From the NCBI RefSeq assembly GCF_000284415.1, contig NC_017059.1, positions 1,309,197 through 1,358,436 on the forward strand: a DNA stretch of 49,240 nucleotides. Reading direction: 5' to 3'. Position 1 is the stretch's first letter. Every line of letters begins with the position of its first letter. Of this stretch, positions 12,396 through 23,490 are shown piece after piece. Origin of the DNA: Pararhodospirillum photometricum DSM 122 (GTDB taxonomy: Bacteria > Pseudomonadota > Alphaproteobacteria > Rhodospirillales > Rhodospirillaceae). The translations under genes and the position numbers were made by a program. The notes below the pieces were generated by a model. That model saw only the letters and a list, made by a program, of their open reading frames with translations, ran no database searches and was not told the origin of the DNA.

Positions 12396-13418
12396 CTAGT
12401 CGTCCAAAGAGATCAGGTCGCCCAACCCAGCGGTCTCGTCATCTTCCACCACCGGCTCGGGCTCCTTATGGCTTTGGGCCAAGCGCAGCAACACATCATC
12501 CAACTGGGCCAGAGACTCATAGGTAATGACCACGCGCCCTCCCCGCCCCTTGGACTCAATGCTCACACTGAGGCCCAGGTTGTTGGAAATATCGCGCTCC
12601 AACGCCAGGGTATCCGCGTCCTTGGTATTGCGTGCCGCGCGGGCCTTGGGCTCCGTTGCCGCCTGCTGGGCCAGCTTTTCCGTTTGGCGCACATTCAAAC
12701 CTTGGGTGACCACGCGACGAGCCAGTTCCACCGCCCGGTCGCTGGTGATCAAGGCGCGGGCATGACCCGCCGAGAGTTTGCCTTCCTCGACCATCAGCTT
12801 GACTTCGTCGGGCAAGGTGGTCAGGCGCAAGGTATTCGCAATATGGCTGCGGCTTTTGCCCAGAACCTGGGCCAAGCCCTCCTGGGTATGGCTGAAGTCT
12901 TCCATCAGCCGCCGATAGCCTTCCGCCTCTTCAATGGGCGACAGGTCCTGGCGCTGAAGATTTTCGACCAGGGCGACCTCCAGGGTCTCCTGATCGGACA
13001 GCGCGCGCACCAAGATCGGGACTTCATGCACCTGAGCCCGTTGCGCCGCCCGCCAGCGACGCTCGCCGGCGATAATCTGGTAGCCCCCGGTGCCCAGCGG
13101 ATCCGGCCGCACCAAAATGGGGGTCAAAATCCCCTTGGAGCGAATGGACTCCGCCAGATCGGCGATCGCCTCCTCATCGAACAGCCGACGCGGCTGGGTG
13201 GGGTTGGGCATGACGCTGCCAATCGGCACCATCTGCATCCCCCGCACCGGCCCGTCGCCGCTTTCCAGACGAGAAATCTCCTCATCGTCTCCCAACAACG
13301 CGGAGAGGCCCCGCCCGAGACCGCGCTTACGGCTCGAGGACGGGGGCACAACGACACTGTCGTCGGCACCCTGGGAGTCGGAGGGGGTCATCTCGCCATA
13401 CTCCATCACATCCATCAT
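12396..13418 (-). CDS. parB: Chromosome partitioning protein ParB
   Basis: CTP-dependent DNA clamp that loads at parS and spreads to organise the origin region. The product has the N-terminal KRGLGRGLSALLGDD signature that binds ParA, the CTPase boxes around NPTQPRRLFDEEAIADLA and IIAGERRWRAAQRA, and a helix-turn-helix around TQEGLAQVLGKSRSHIANTL that reads parS, followed by a C-terminal dimerisation domain. The ATG at 13418 overlaps the parA stop by 4 bases and gives 340 residues; an ATG at 13391 (MTPSDSQ), with GGAG upstream, gives 331 residues and is also plausible. Two parS sequences occur nearby in the window. Confidence 0.95.
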   Translation of the reverse strand: MMDVMEYGEMTPSDSQGADDSVVVPPSSSRKRGLGRGLSALLGDDEEISRLESGDGPVRGMQMVPIGSVMPNPTQPRRLFDEEAIADLAESIRSKGILTPILVRPDPLGTGGYQIIAGERRWRAAQRAQVHEVPILVRALSDQETLEVALVENLQRQDLSPIEEAEGYRRLMEDFSHTQEGLAQVLGKSRSHIANTLRLTTLPDEVKLMVEEGKLSAGHARALITSDRAVELARRVVTQGLNVRQTEKLAQQAATEPKARAARNTKDADTLALERDISNNLGLSVSIESKGRGGRVVITYESLAQLDDVLLRLAQSHKEPEPVVEDDETAGLGDLISLDD

Positions 13419-14230
13419 GCCGCCCAACCACGCTCGCGCTTGATCATCTCCCCCGCCAGGTGCAAATACGCCTGCGAGCCCGCGCATTTCAAATCATACA
13501 ACAGCACCGGCTTGCCGTGGGACGGCGCCTCGGAAATCCGAACGTTGCGGGGAATCACGGTGTTGTACACCTTGGACCCAAAGTACCCGCGCACATCGGC
13601 GGCCACCATGTCCGACAGGTTATTGCGACGATCGAACATGGTCAGAACAATGCCCTGAATATCCAGGTCATGGTTGAACAGACGTCGCACCCGCTCAATG
13701 GTTTTGACCAGATGGCTGATCCCTTCCAGAGCAAAGAACTCGCACTGCAACGGAACCATGACCGCGTGGGCGGCCACCAAGGCGTTCAGGGTCAACAGGC
13801 CCAAAGCCGGCGGACAGTCGATCAACACATAATCAAGCCCATCCAGTTGCCCTTCCAACGCCATGCGCAACCGAAACTCACGGCCCATTTCGGCCACCAA
13901 TTCGAGCTCGGCGCCAGCCAGATCGACGCCGGCGGGAATAACCCACAAATTGCCAATTCCACTAGACCGCATGGCCTCACGCGCCGGCAGGTCTCCCATC
14001 AGCACCTGATAGGTACTTTGGGCACGCGCCGCAGCCGTCAAGCCGAGGCCCGTTGACGCATTCCCCTGAGGATCCAGGTCGATGATGAGGATTTTTTTCT
14101 CTGTCGCGGCCAGGGCCGTGGCCAGATTGATGGCCGTGGTGGTTTTACCCACCCCCCCCTTTTGATTAGCGATGGCAATAACGCGGGGGCCGGTAGTGGG
14201 AATCGGAGCGAGGGCATAGGGCTCAGACAC
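13415..14230 (-). CDS. parA: Chromosome partitioning ATPase ParA
   Basis: Deviant Walker-type ATPase that forms a nucleoid-bound gradient and moves ParB-parS complexes to the cell poles. The P-loop NQKGGVGKTTTAINLA lies near residues 22-37, Walker A' in LIIDLDPQGNAS, and Walker B in YVLIDCPPALGL. A GTG at 14230 is preferred as start because AAGAGG lies six bases before it and it gives MSEPYALAPIP, a usual N-terminus and a 271-residue product. It overlaps the rsmG stop by 8 bases and the parB start by 4, making rsmG-parA-parB a tightly coupled run. Confidence 0.95.
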   Translation of the reverse strand: MSEPYALAPIPTTGPRVIAIANQKGGVGKTTTAINLATALAATEKKILIIDLDPQGNASTGLGLTAAARAQSTYQVLMGDLPAREAMRSSGIGNLWVIPAGVDLAGAELELVAEMGREFRLRMALEGQLDGLDYVLIDCPPALGLLTLNALVAAHAVMVPLQCEFFALEGISHLVKTIERVRRLFNHDLDIQGIVLTMFDRRNNLSDMVAADVRGYFGSKVYNTVIPRNVRISEAPSHGKPVLLYDLKCAGSQAYLHLAGEMIKRERGWAA

Positions 14231-14885
14231 GGCGAACCTCTTCAAGTCGCAGGACGAAGCCGCCGGACCCGGTGCGGCTGGGGAACCGGTCCTCGGTTAT
14301 CATCCACTGTGTGCGGGACTCGGTCAACTCCTCCTCAACCGATTGCCCTTTTAAAAAAAGGCCTTGGGCGCCGGCTTCCAGGAACGGAGCCGTCCAGCCC
14401 AACAGCCGGGGCAAGGGCGCAAAGGCCCGGGCCGTCACCACATCGACGGGAAACGGTGTCATGGCTTCCAAGCGGGTCGTATGCACCTGAACCGAGGCCT
14501 CGGTCACCCGCGCGACTTCCCGCAGAAACACCCCCTTGCGCCCATCCGATTCAACCAAATGAACCTCGGGCACCCCAAGCAGGGCCAGCACCATCCCGGG
14601 AAATCCCGCCCCACTCCCCACATCAAGAACGACCCGGGCTCCCGGGCGCATCAAGGGCAAAAGCTGGGCCGAGTCCAAAAAATGGCGCCGCCACGGGTCG
14701 TGTAAGGTGGTTGGTCCCACCAGATTCAAGGCCGGCTGCCATTTGCGCAGCAGCGCCAGATACGCCTCCAGGCGTTTCATTGTTTCACGTGAAACAGCAC
14801 ACGCCTCGGCAAAGGCGTCGGGTGTCAGGGGGGCCGGCCCTTTGTGGGCGCCCCCGGAAGCGGATGACACAGCGGATTTTTTCAT
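14223..14885 (-). CDS. rsmG: 16S rRNA m7G527 methyltransferase
   Basis: Also called GidB. It methylates N7 of G527 in 16S rRNA using SAM, and loss confers low-level streptomycin resistance in other bacteria. The 220-residue protein has the SAM-binding motif VVLDVGSGAGFPGMVLAL and the family segments NLVGPTTLHDPWRRHFLDS and VVTARAFAPLPRLL. The frame is open further upstream, but ATG 14885 (MKKSAVSSA) gives the normal length. A perfect parS palindrome lies within the 5' part of this coding region. It stands between mnmG and parA, the usual alphaproteobacterial order. Confidence 0.93.
   Translation of the reverse strand: MKKSAVSSASGGAHKGPAPLTPDAFAEACAVSRETMKRLEAYLALLRKWQPALNLVGPTTLHDPWRRHFLDSAQLLPLMRPGARVVLDVGSGAGFPGMVLALLGVPEVHLVESDGRKGVFLREVARVTEASVQVHTTRLEAMTPFPVDVVTARAFAPLPRLLGWTAPFLEAGAQGLFLKGQSVEEELTESRTQWMITEDRFPSRTGSGGFVLRLEEVRRV
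14781..14796. promoter_or_regulatory. parS site (ParB binding), copy 1
   Basis: The 16-base palindrome TGTTTCACGTGAAACA is identical to the widely conserved chromosomal parS consensus. It lies inside rsmG, about 550 bases upstream of the parA start on the minus strand. Intragenic parS sites close to parAB are common in bacteria, and ParB-CTP is expected to load here. Confidence 0.93.
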
Positions 14886-15041
14886 ACGCGAACGGTACCC
14901 GTTAGCACAGACCCTTTGGTGGACTCTCCGGGACAGTGCCCGACACCAGACCACAACGCCGTGGAACACCGTGCCAGGGGACACAAAAGAAAAGGTAAAC
15001 GGGAGGATCGGAATGGCCTTCCACCGACTTTTTTCCTCGGC

Positions 15042-16931
15042 TCAGACCGCCCGATGTCCTTTTTTCACATGTCTCAACAGCGCCGTCAAGGCCGCCGGGG
15101 TCATGCCGGGAATACGTCCCGCCGCCCCCAACGTCACCGGCCGCGCTTCCGACAGTTTGCCACGCAGTTCCGCCGACAAGCCGGCCAGGGCATGGTAGTC
15201 GAGATCCCCCGGCAAATGCAGGCTTTCGTCGGCCCGAAAGGCCTCGATGTCGGCGTGCATGCGGGCCAGATAGCCGGCATAGCGCGCCTCGATTTCCACC
15301 TGCTCCACCACATCGGGCCGCAACCGGGCCAACTCGGGCCAGATCCCGACCACCCGCTCCCAGGTCATGTCGGGCAGCGCCAGGAGATCCAAGGGCGAGC
15401 GGCGTTGGCCATCATGATTCACGCCAATCCCCCGGCGGGCCAAGGCCTGCGGTGTTTCCGCCAACGCCCGGATCTGGTGCAGGGCCGCGTCCAGGGCCGC
15501 CTCCTTGTCGGCGAAGGCCCGGGCTCGTTCCGCCCCCACGCAGCCCACGGCAAGACCTTTGGCGGTCAGGCGGCGGTCGGCATTATCGGCGCGCAGGACC
15601 AGGCGATACTCGGCCCGGCTGGTGAACAAGCGGTAGGGCTCGCGGGTCCCCAGCGTGATCAAGTCATCGATCATCACGCCGAGATAGCCCTCGGCCCGGT
15701 CGATGGTCAGGGACGTCTCACAGCCACGCGCCTCTTGGCGTCCGGCCACCAAGGCGGCATTCACGCCCGCCAGCAGCCCCTGGGCCGCCGCTTCTTCGTA
15801 GCCCGTCGTGCCATTGATCTGTCCAGCCAAAAACAGCCCGGGAACCCGCCGGGTTTCCAAGGTGGGGGTCAGGCTGCGGGGATCAACGAAATCGTACTCG
15901 ATGGCATACCCCGGGCGCAGCACCTGGGCCCGCTCCAAGCCGGGAATGGTCTTGAGAAAAGCGTGCTGAACATCCACCGGCAAGCTGGTGGACAGGCCGT
16001 TGGGATAGACGGTCGGATCGTCCAGGCCCTCGGGCTCCAGGAAGATCTGGTGGCGATCGCGATCCGCAAAGCGCACCACCTTGTCTTCAATGCTCGGACA
16101 ATAGCGCGGCCCAATGCCCTCGATGCGTCCGGCATAAAGCGGCGAGCGGTGCAGGTTGGCCCGGATCACCGCGTGAGTCTCGGGGGTGGTGGCCGTCAGG
16201 TGACAGGGGACCTGGGGGGTGGTGATCGCCGAGGTCAGAAAGGAAAACGGCGGCGGCGGATCCTCGCCCGGTTGGATCTCCAGAGCGGCCCAGTCGATGG
16301 TCCGGCCATCAAGGCGGGCCGGGGTGCCGGTCTTGAGCCGCCCCAAGGAAAAGCCCAGCCGCTCCAGCGCCCCCGAGAGCCCCAGGCACGGCGGATCCCC
16401 CACCCGCCCCCCAGGCGTGGTTTCCTCGCCCACATGCAAAACACCGCGCAGAAAGGTCCCCGTGGTCAGGACCACCGCCCCGGCCGTCCAGCGGCTGCCG
16501 TCGGCCAGAACCACCCCGGCGCACCGCCCCGCGGCATCCACGCACAGATCCTCCACCGCCCCGACCCACAGGGTCAGATTGGCCGTTTCAGCCAGAAGAT
16601 CCTGAACGGCCTGCGCATAGAGCCGGCGGTCGGCCTGGGCGCGGGGTCCTTGAACGGCTGGCCCCTTGCTGCGATTGAGCATGCGAAACTGGATGCCGCC
16701 GCGATCAATGGCGCGGGCCATCAGCCCGTCCAGGGCGTCGATCTCGCGCACCAAATGCCCCTTGCCCAGGCCACCAATGGCTGGGTTGCAGGACATGGCC
16801 CCCACGGTCTCGCGGCGATGGGTCACCAAGACGGTGCGTGCCCCCATCCGGGCGGCGGCCGCCGCGGCCTCGGTGCCGGCGTGCCCGCCGCCCACGACGA
16901 TCACATCCCACTGGTTCGCGTTCATGCTCAT
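15042..16931 (-). CDS. mnmG: tRNA uridine-5-carboxymethylaminomethyl modification enzyme MnmG
   Basis: Also called GidA. Together with MnmE it installs the cmnm5 group on U34 of certain tRNAs, using FAD, glycine and a folate one-carbon unit. The 629-residue product starts [20 protein letters not shown], with the FAD-binding GGGHAG at residues 14-19. The family cysteine motif [15 protein letters not shown] and the folate/FAD segment [18 protein letters not shown] are present. Its ATG overlaps the mnmE TGA by 4 bases (ATGA), consistent with stoichiometric synthesis of the MnmE-MnmG complex. The C-terminal helical domain that contacts MnmE is complete. Confidence 0.97.
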   Translation of the reverse strand: MSMNANQWDVIVVGGGHAGTEAAAAAARMGARTVLVTHRRETVGAMSCNPAIGGLGKGHLVREIDALDGLMARAIDRGGIQFRMLNRSKGPAVQGPRAQADRRLYAQAVQDLLAETANLTLWVGAVEDLCVDAAGRCAGVVLADGSRWTAGAVVLTTGTFLRGVLHVGEETTPGGRVGDPPCLGLSGALERLGFSLGRLKTGTPARLDGRTIDWAALEIQPGEDPPPPFSFLTSAITTPQVPCHLTATTPETHAVIRANLHRSPLYAGRIEGIGPRYCPSIEDKVVRFADRDRHQIFLEPEGLDDPTVYPNGLSTSLPVDVQHAFLKTIPGLERAQVLRPGYAIEYDFVDPRSLTPTLETRRVPGLFLAGQINGTTGYEEAAAQGLLAGVNAALVAGRQEARGCETSLTIDRAEGYLGVMIDDLITLGTREPYRLFTSRAEYRLVLRADNADRRLTAKGLAVGCVGAERARAFADKEAALDAALHQIRALAETPQALARRGIGVNHDGQRRSPLDLLALPDMTWERVVGIWPELARLRPDVVEQVEIEARYAGYLARMHADIEAFRADESLHLPGDLDYHALAGLSAELRGKLSEARPVTLGAAGRIPGMTPAALTALLRHVKKGHRAV

Positions 16932-18235
16932 TTACCCAGGCAGAAGTCTCTAAAGATGATGTCCAGCAGATCATCCACCGCGACCCGGCCGGTGATGCGC
17001 CCCAGGGCCCGCACGGCGAGCCGCAAGTCCTCGGCTCGGAGATCGGCCAGCGGCGCCGTCAAACTCCGCGCAAGGGCGGTGTGGGCCTCGGTGACGGCGG
17101 CACGATGCCGGGCGCGGGTCAGGGCAGGGGCATTGGTTTCGTCGAGCAGGGCCCGGGCCGCCCGTTCCAAGGCCGCCTCCAGGGCCTCGAAGCCCTCCCC
17201 GGTCAGGCAGGAAATCCAGATCCCCTCTCCCGTCCGCTCGGCCACCTGATCGGCCCGGGTAAAGACCCGCAGCAAGTTCGCCCCGCTCAAGCCGACCAAG
17301 GGATCGGCCTCGGCCGGGTCGCGGGTTCCATCCATCACCACTAAGGTCAGGTCGGCTTGGGCGTGACGGGCCAGAGCGCGGCGCACCCCCTCGGCCTCAA
17401 TGACATCGGTGGTCTCGCGTACCCCGGCCGTATCGGCCAGCAGCAACGGATAACCGCCGAGGTCGAGGCCCACTTCGATAACATCGCGGGTGGTGCCGGC
17501 AATGTCGGAGACGATGGCCGCCTCGCGCCGCGCCAGCCGATTGACCAAGCTCGACTTGCCGGCGTTAGGCGCGCCGATCACCGCGACGTGGAGACCGTCC
17601 CGCAGACGTTCGCCTCGGTGCCGATCATCAAGGTGGGCGGCCAAGGTGTCGCGCAGATGAACAATGCCCGCCCGCACCTCGGCCTCGACGGCGGGCGGCA
17701 GGTCCTCGTCGGGAAAGTCGAGCAAGGCCTCGGCGTGGGCCAGCAATCGCATCGCCTCACCGCGCCATCCCTCGTAGAGCCGAAACAAGGCGCCGTCGGC
17801 CTGACGCAAGGCTTGCCGCCGCTGGGCCTCGGTCTCGGCGTTGACCAAATCGGCCAGGGCCTCGGCCGTGGTCAGGTCCATCTTGTCGTTCAAGAAGGCG
17901 CGGCGGCTGAATTCCCCGGGCTCGGCCAACCGCACCCCGGGGATCTCGGCCACGCTCTGCGTCACCGCCTCCAGCACCGCCCGTCCGCCATGGATGTGCA
18001 GTTCGGCCAGATCCTCGCCCGTGAAGCTGGCGGGGCCGGGGAACCACAAAATCAGCGCGTCATCCAACCACTCTTTGCTCACGGGGTGGCAGAGGCGGGC
18101 TCGGGTTGCGCGCCGGGGCACCGGACGGCGGCCGGTCAGGGCGTCCAAGACCGGCCCGGCCCCTGGCCCGGAAACGCGGACCACGGCGATGCCGGCCCGG
18201 CCATGGGCGGTCGCGAGGGCAAAAATCGTTGCCAT
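16928..18235 (-). CDS. mnmE: tRNA modification GTPase MnmE
   Basis: Potassium-activated GTPase (TrmE) partnering MnmG. Of 435 residues, the first ~120 form the folate-binding domain (YTGED-type segment [17 protein letters not shown]). A helical domain surrounds the G domain, which has G1 [10 protein letters not shown] at about 221-230, G2/G3 in [11 protein letters not shown] and [11 protein letters not shown], and the conserved C-terminal FCLGK cysteine motif. The frame is open upstream to 18487, but ATG 18235 gives the family N-terminus [20 protein letters not shown]. It is the first intact gene of the mnmE-mnmG-rsmG-parA-parB run. Confidence 0.96.
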   Translation of the reverse strand: MATIFALATAHGRAGIAVVRVSGPGAGPVLDALTGRRPVPRRATRARLCHPVSKEWLDDALILWFPGPASFTGEDLAELHIHGGRAVLEAVTQSVAEIPGVRLAEPGEFSRRAFLNDKMDLTTAEALADLVNAETEAQRRQALRQADGALFRLYEGWRGEAMRLLAHAEALLDFPDEDLPPAVEAEVRAGIVHLRDTLAAHLDDRHRGERLRDGLHVAVIGAPNAGKSSLVNRLARREAAIVSDIAGTTRDVIEVGLDLGGYPLLLADTAGVRETTDVIEAEGVRRALARHAQADLTLVVMDGTRDPAEADPLVGLSGANLLRVFTRADQVAERTGEGIWISCLTGEGFEALEAALERAARALLDETNAPALTRARHRAAVTEAHTALARSLTAPLADLRAEDLRLAVRALGRITGRVAVDDLLDIIFRDFCLGK

Positions 18236-18243
18236 AATCGGCC

Positions 18244-18503
18244 TTAGGTCTCCGACGAAGAAGAGGGTCGCGCGCCCTTTTTGGCAAACTGCGACCAAAA
18301 AAGTCCTGCAAGGCCCCCAGGTTTTGGACCTGCGCCGGAAACCAAGCGCGTAACAAGGCTTCCGGTTCCAGGGCATTGAGGGAGGCCGCCATGCGGTCTT
18401 GCATCTGTTGCACCAGGGCGTCTTGGAGCGGGGCGATATTGGGCAGGCCCAGGAAAGCACGGGCTTCCTCGGGCGTGCATTCCACATCCACCGTGATTTT
18501 CAT
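18244..18503 (-). pseudogene. DUF6489-family small protein, apparent frameshift
   Basis: The ATG at 18503 follows an excellent ribosome site (GGGAGGG) and encodes MKITVDVECTPEEARAFLGL, the start of a short alphaproteobacterial family (DUF6489 as I recall it) found beside mnmE. After about 64 codons the frame runs into mnmE-overlapping sequence, whereas the expected family ending (GLAGLFWSQFAKKGARPSS, then stop at 18244) continues in the neighbouring frame. One extra G in the run of five at 18314-18318 would restore an 86-residue protein. The gene is therefore either frameshifted, read by slippage, or affected by a sequencing error. It lies 8 bases before mnmE on the same strand. Its function is unknown. 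Confidence 0.65.
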
Positions 18504-18627
18504 CGTTCCCTCCCTCGACCGCGCCGGCTGGAGCGGTGGTTGCATGACGATCAGGCGCATCCAAACAGCAGTAAAAGACGTAAGCCGATCACCAACGCCC
18601 TTTCCACGCCTGTTCAGGGAGCTTGCC

Positions 18628-20604
<1,977 letters not shown>

Positions 20605-20644
20605 GAATGAGAGGTCTGGTTCTGGCCGATTTTTCTTCGTCGAG

Positions 20645-20660
20645 TGTTTCACGTGAAACA
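20645..20660. promoter_or_regulatory. parS site (ParB binding), copy 2
   Basis: A second exact copy of TGTTTCACGTGAAACA, in the intergenic stretch between the DUF255 gene and mprF, 5.86 kb from copy 1. Its position outside a coding region and its perfect identity support a selected ParB site and not chance. Confidence 0.93.
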
Positions 20661-20774
20661 GGAGGCGGTGTATTGTTCCGCACTCTGATCCTCTTGACAG
20701 GTTCAGGCCGTCTCCCCACGGTCTTTTCCAACCGCCTTTTGGCTGTTCCTTTCCCTCGCGCCACGTGATTCCCC

Positions 20775-23393
20775 ATGACACTTGACTCCGATCCTGACGC
20801 CTCGGCGTCTGGCGGTTCTTCCCCGGTCCTGGCCCGTGTCCTGGCCTGGGCCTCGGACCACCGCAATCTTTTGATTTCGCTGGCAACCTTAGCCGTTCTG
20901 GGGCTGGTCGGCGTGACCATTGGCAAACTGGTCCGGGAGGTCCACTACCAAGACGTTGTCGCGGCGCTTCAGGCGACCCCGTTAACGTCGGTGCTCCAGG
21001 CCATTGCTTTCACGGTCATCGGCTTTATCGCCCTTTCCTTTTATGACGTGGCCGCTCTTGCCTATATCGGCCGCTCTGTTCCCTACCGGGCCGTTGGTCT
21101 CACTGCCTTTTGCGCTTATGCCGTGGGCAACACCGCCGGCTTTGGTCCGCTGACCGGCGGCGCCATCCGCCTCAGGTTTTATGCCCCCTATGGCCTGGAA
21201 CCCGAAGACGCGGGCAAGGTCATCTTGTTCGTCACCACCGCGTTCGGCCTGGGCCTTACGGTCTTAACGTCGGCGGGCCTGTTGGTCTCGGCCCAGGAGA
21301 TTTCGCCCTTCCTCGGCCTTGATCCCCTGGTTTTGGAACTGGGCGCCGGAGCGACCTTGGCCGTGTTGTTTGCCCTGGGCGCCCTGGCGGGGCGGGGCGA
21401 TGGCACGGTAGGCTGGGGACGCTTTACCCTGCGTTTGCCGCGTCCGCGCATTCTTCTCGGACAGTTGGCGGCGACCACCGTCGATGTGGTGGCCTGCGCC
21501 GGGGTTCTGTGGATCTTGCTGCCCACCGTTCCCATCGACTTTCCGGCCTTCGTCGCTTTGTTCGCGGTGGCCATGGGCATTGGTGTCCTCAGTCACGTTC
21601 CCGGCGGCCTCGGGGTGTTGGAGGCCATTTTGATCGCCACCTTGGGCGACGCCGTTCCCATGGATCGGCTCCTGGGGGCGTTGATCCTGTTTCGGGTCAT
21701 TTATTACATTTTGCCGCTGTTGATTGCGGCCGTCGTGGTGAGCCTCGTTGAACTCAAGCGATTGGTCGAAGGCCCCGCGGCGTCGCGGGTCATCGGGGCG
21801 GGAGGCCGGTTGGCCCCGCCGGTGCTTTCGACCTTGACCTTGATCCTGGGCGCCATGCTGGTGTTCTCGGGGGTGACCCCAGCCCACCCAACCACCTTGT
21901 CCTTGTTGTCGCAGTGGGTGCCGCTCCCCATCGTGGAAGCGGCTCATTTTTTGGCCAGCATTCTCGGCCTGATGCTGGTCATCGTCGCGCGCGGCTTGGC
22001 CTTTCGCTTGGATGGGGCGTGGTGGACGGCGATTGGCGCGGCGGCGATCGCTGGGGTGTTATCCTTGCTCAAAGCCTTGGCGTTGGGCGAGTTCATCCTT
22101 CTGGTCTTGTTGTCGGTGGCCCTGCTGGCGACCCGGGCCGAGTTCCGCCGCCCTGCCGCCCTGGTCCACCAAATCCTCACCGCGCCCTGGCTGGCCGCGG
22201 TCGGGACCGTGGTTGCCTCGGCGTTCGTCTTGCTGTTCATCACCTACCGGGAGGTTGAGTACAGCCATGACCTTTGGGGGGCTTTCGACTTCTCCGAGGA
22301 AGCCTCCCGCAGCCTGCGCGCCCTCTTGGCGGTGACGCTGGGCGCGGCGGCCGTTGCCCTGTGGTCCCTGCTGCGCCCGGCGTCGGGACGCTCCTTGTCC
22401 CCCCACGACAGCGACTTGTCGAAGGCCATTGCCCTGGTTGAAACCCAACCCTCGGCTGGGGCCAACCTCGTGCGCATGGGCGACAAAAGCCTGATGTTTA
22501 GCGACGACGAACGCGCCTTCATCATGTATGGCCGCCACGGCCTGTCCTGGGTGGCGTTGTTCGACCCCATCGGCGCGCGCGACGCGTGGCCGGAACTGGT
22601 CTGGCGCTTCGTGGAAACCGCCCGTGAAGCCGGCGGTCGGGCGGTGTTTTATCAGGTGGCCCCGGAGAACCTGGCACTCTACGCTGATGCCGGCCTCAGC
22701 GCCTTCAAGTTGGGGGAAGAAGCTCACCTGGATTTGACCACCTTTTCCCTGTCTGGCTCCCGGCGCTATGGCCTGCGCCAAACCCTGAGCCGGGGCCGCC
22801 GCGAGGGTCTGGAGGTCAACGTTCTCTCGCCCGCCGACACCGCCGCCGTGATGGACCGCCTGCAAGAGATCTCCGACGCCTGGATGGCCCAGCATCAGGT
22901 CCGGGAAAAGCGCTTCTCTCTTGGCGCCTTTGAGCCCGACTACGTCTTGTCGCAGCCGGTGGCCGTGTTGCGGGTTCAAGACCGGATCATGGCCTTCGCC
23001 ACCTTGCTCACGACCTCGCTGAAGGAAGAGGTCTCCATTGACCTGATGCGCTTCGATCCCGAAGGCCCCCGCTCGGGCATGGAGTTCCTGTTCCTGTGCC
23101 TTATGGAGCGGTTCCAGGCCGAGGGCTATCGGAGTTTCAATCTGGGCATGGCGCCGCTCGCCGGGCTGCGCGCCAGTGTCTCGGCGCCGGTCTGGCATCG
23201 GGTCGGGCGTGCCGTTTATGAACACGGCGAACGGTTCTATAACTTCCAGGGCTTGCGCGCCTTCAAGGCCAAGTTTGCCCCGGACTGGCAACCTCGCTAC
23301 ATGGCCGTGGCCGGCGGGCTCAATCCCGCCCTCGCCCTGGCCGACACCGCGTTTCTTATCAGCGGGGGGCTCAAAGGCGTGATCGGCAAATGA
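20775..23393 (+). CDS. mprF: Phosphatidylglycerol lysyltransferase/flippase, MprF (LpiA)
   Basis: An 872-residue integral membrane protein. The N-terminal ~540 residues hold many transmembrane helices (flippase part, with GNTAGFGPLTGGAIRLRFYA and LSHVPGGLGVLEAILIATLG). The C-terminal ~330 residues are the cytosolic GNAT-like DUF2156 synthase domain, with RYGLRQTLSRGRREGLEV and SFNLGMAPLAGL. It transfers lysine (possibly another amino acid) from tRNA to phosphatidylglycerol, raising membrane charge and resistance to cationic peptides and acid. In rhizobia the orthologue is lpiA, in an operon with acvB. The next gene here is an acvB homologue, which supports that assignment. The long variant with a full flippase domain is intact. 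Confidence 0.92.
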   Translation: MTLDSDPDASASGGSSPVLARVLAWASDHRNLLISLATLAVLGLVGVTIGKLVREVHYQDVVAALQATPLTSVLQAIAFTVIGFIALSFYDVAALAYIGRSVPYRAVGLTAFCAYAVGNTAGFGPLTGGAIRLRFYAPYGLEPEDAGKVILFVTTAFGLGLTVLTSAGLLVSAQEISPFLGLDPLVLELGAGATLAVLFALGALAGRGDGTVGWGRFTLRLPRPRILLGQLAATTVDVVACAGVLWILLPTVPIDFPAFVALFAVAMGIGVLSHVPGGLGVLEAILIATLGDAVPMDRLLGALILFRVIYYILPLLIAAVVVSLVELKRLVEGPAASRVIGAGGRLAPPVLSTLTLILGAMLVFSGVTPAHPTTLSLLSQWVPLPIVEAAHFLASILGLMLVIVARGLAFRLDGAWWTAIGAAAIAGVLSLLKALALGEFILLVLLSVALLATRAEFRRPAALVHQILTAPWLAAVGTVVASAFVLLFITYREVEYSHDLWGAFDFSEEASRSLRALLAVTLGAAAVALWSLLRPASGRSLSPHDSDLSKAIALVETQPSAGANLVRMGDKSLMFSDDERAFIMYGRHGLSWVALFDPIGARDAWPELVWRFVETAREAGGRAVFYQVAPENLALYADAGLSAFKLGEEAHLDLTTFSLSGSRRYGLRQTLSRGRREGLEVNVLSPADTAAVMDRLQEISDAWMAQHQVREKRFSLGAFEPDYVLSQPVAVLRVQDRIMAFATLLTTSLKEEVSIDLMRFDPEGPRSGMEFLFLCLMERFQAEGYRSFNLGMAPLAGLRASVSAPVWHRVGRAVYEHGERFYNFQGLRAFKAKFAPDWQPRYMAVAGGLNPALALADTAFLISGGLKGVIGK

Positions 23394-23425
23394 TCCCATC
23401 CCCCGTTAAAAACCACCAGATCTGA

Positions 23426-23462
23426 GGGGTCTGGGGAGGCACGCCTCCCCGGCCTTTTTTTT
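23426..23462 (+). terminator. Intrinsic terminator of the CTGGGGAGGC family (copy 4)
   Basis: Arms GGTCTGGGGAGGC (23428-23440) and GCCTCCCCGGCC (23443-23454), with one T-G wobble, an AC turn, and then eight Ts (23455-23462). This is a convincing rho-independent terminator placed directly after mprF and before acvB. The two lipid genes may therefore be partly uncoupled. Confidence 0.8.
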
Positions 23463-23490
23463 GCCTGCACCGCTCCAGGAGTCCCACGCC

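Noticed and set aside
14916..17249. A 777-codon plus-strand frame opposite mnmG and mnmE
   Set aside because: Shadow of two conserved overlapping genes; no family signature.
20694..20699. TTGACA upstream of mprF as a promoter -35 box
   Set aside because: No acceptable -10 element lies 16-18 bases downstream, so it was not annotated as a promoter.
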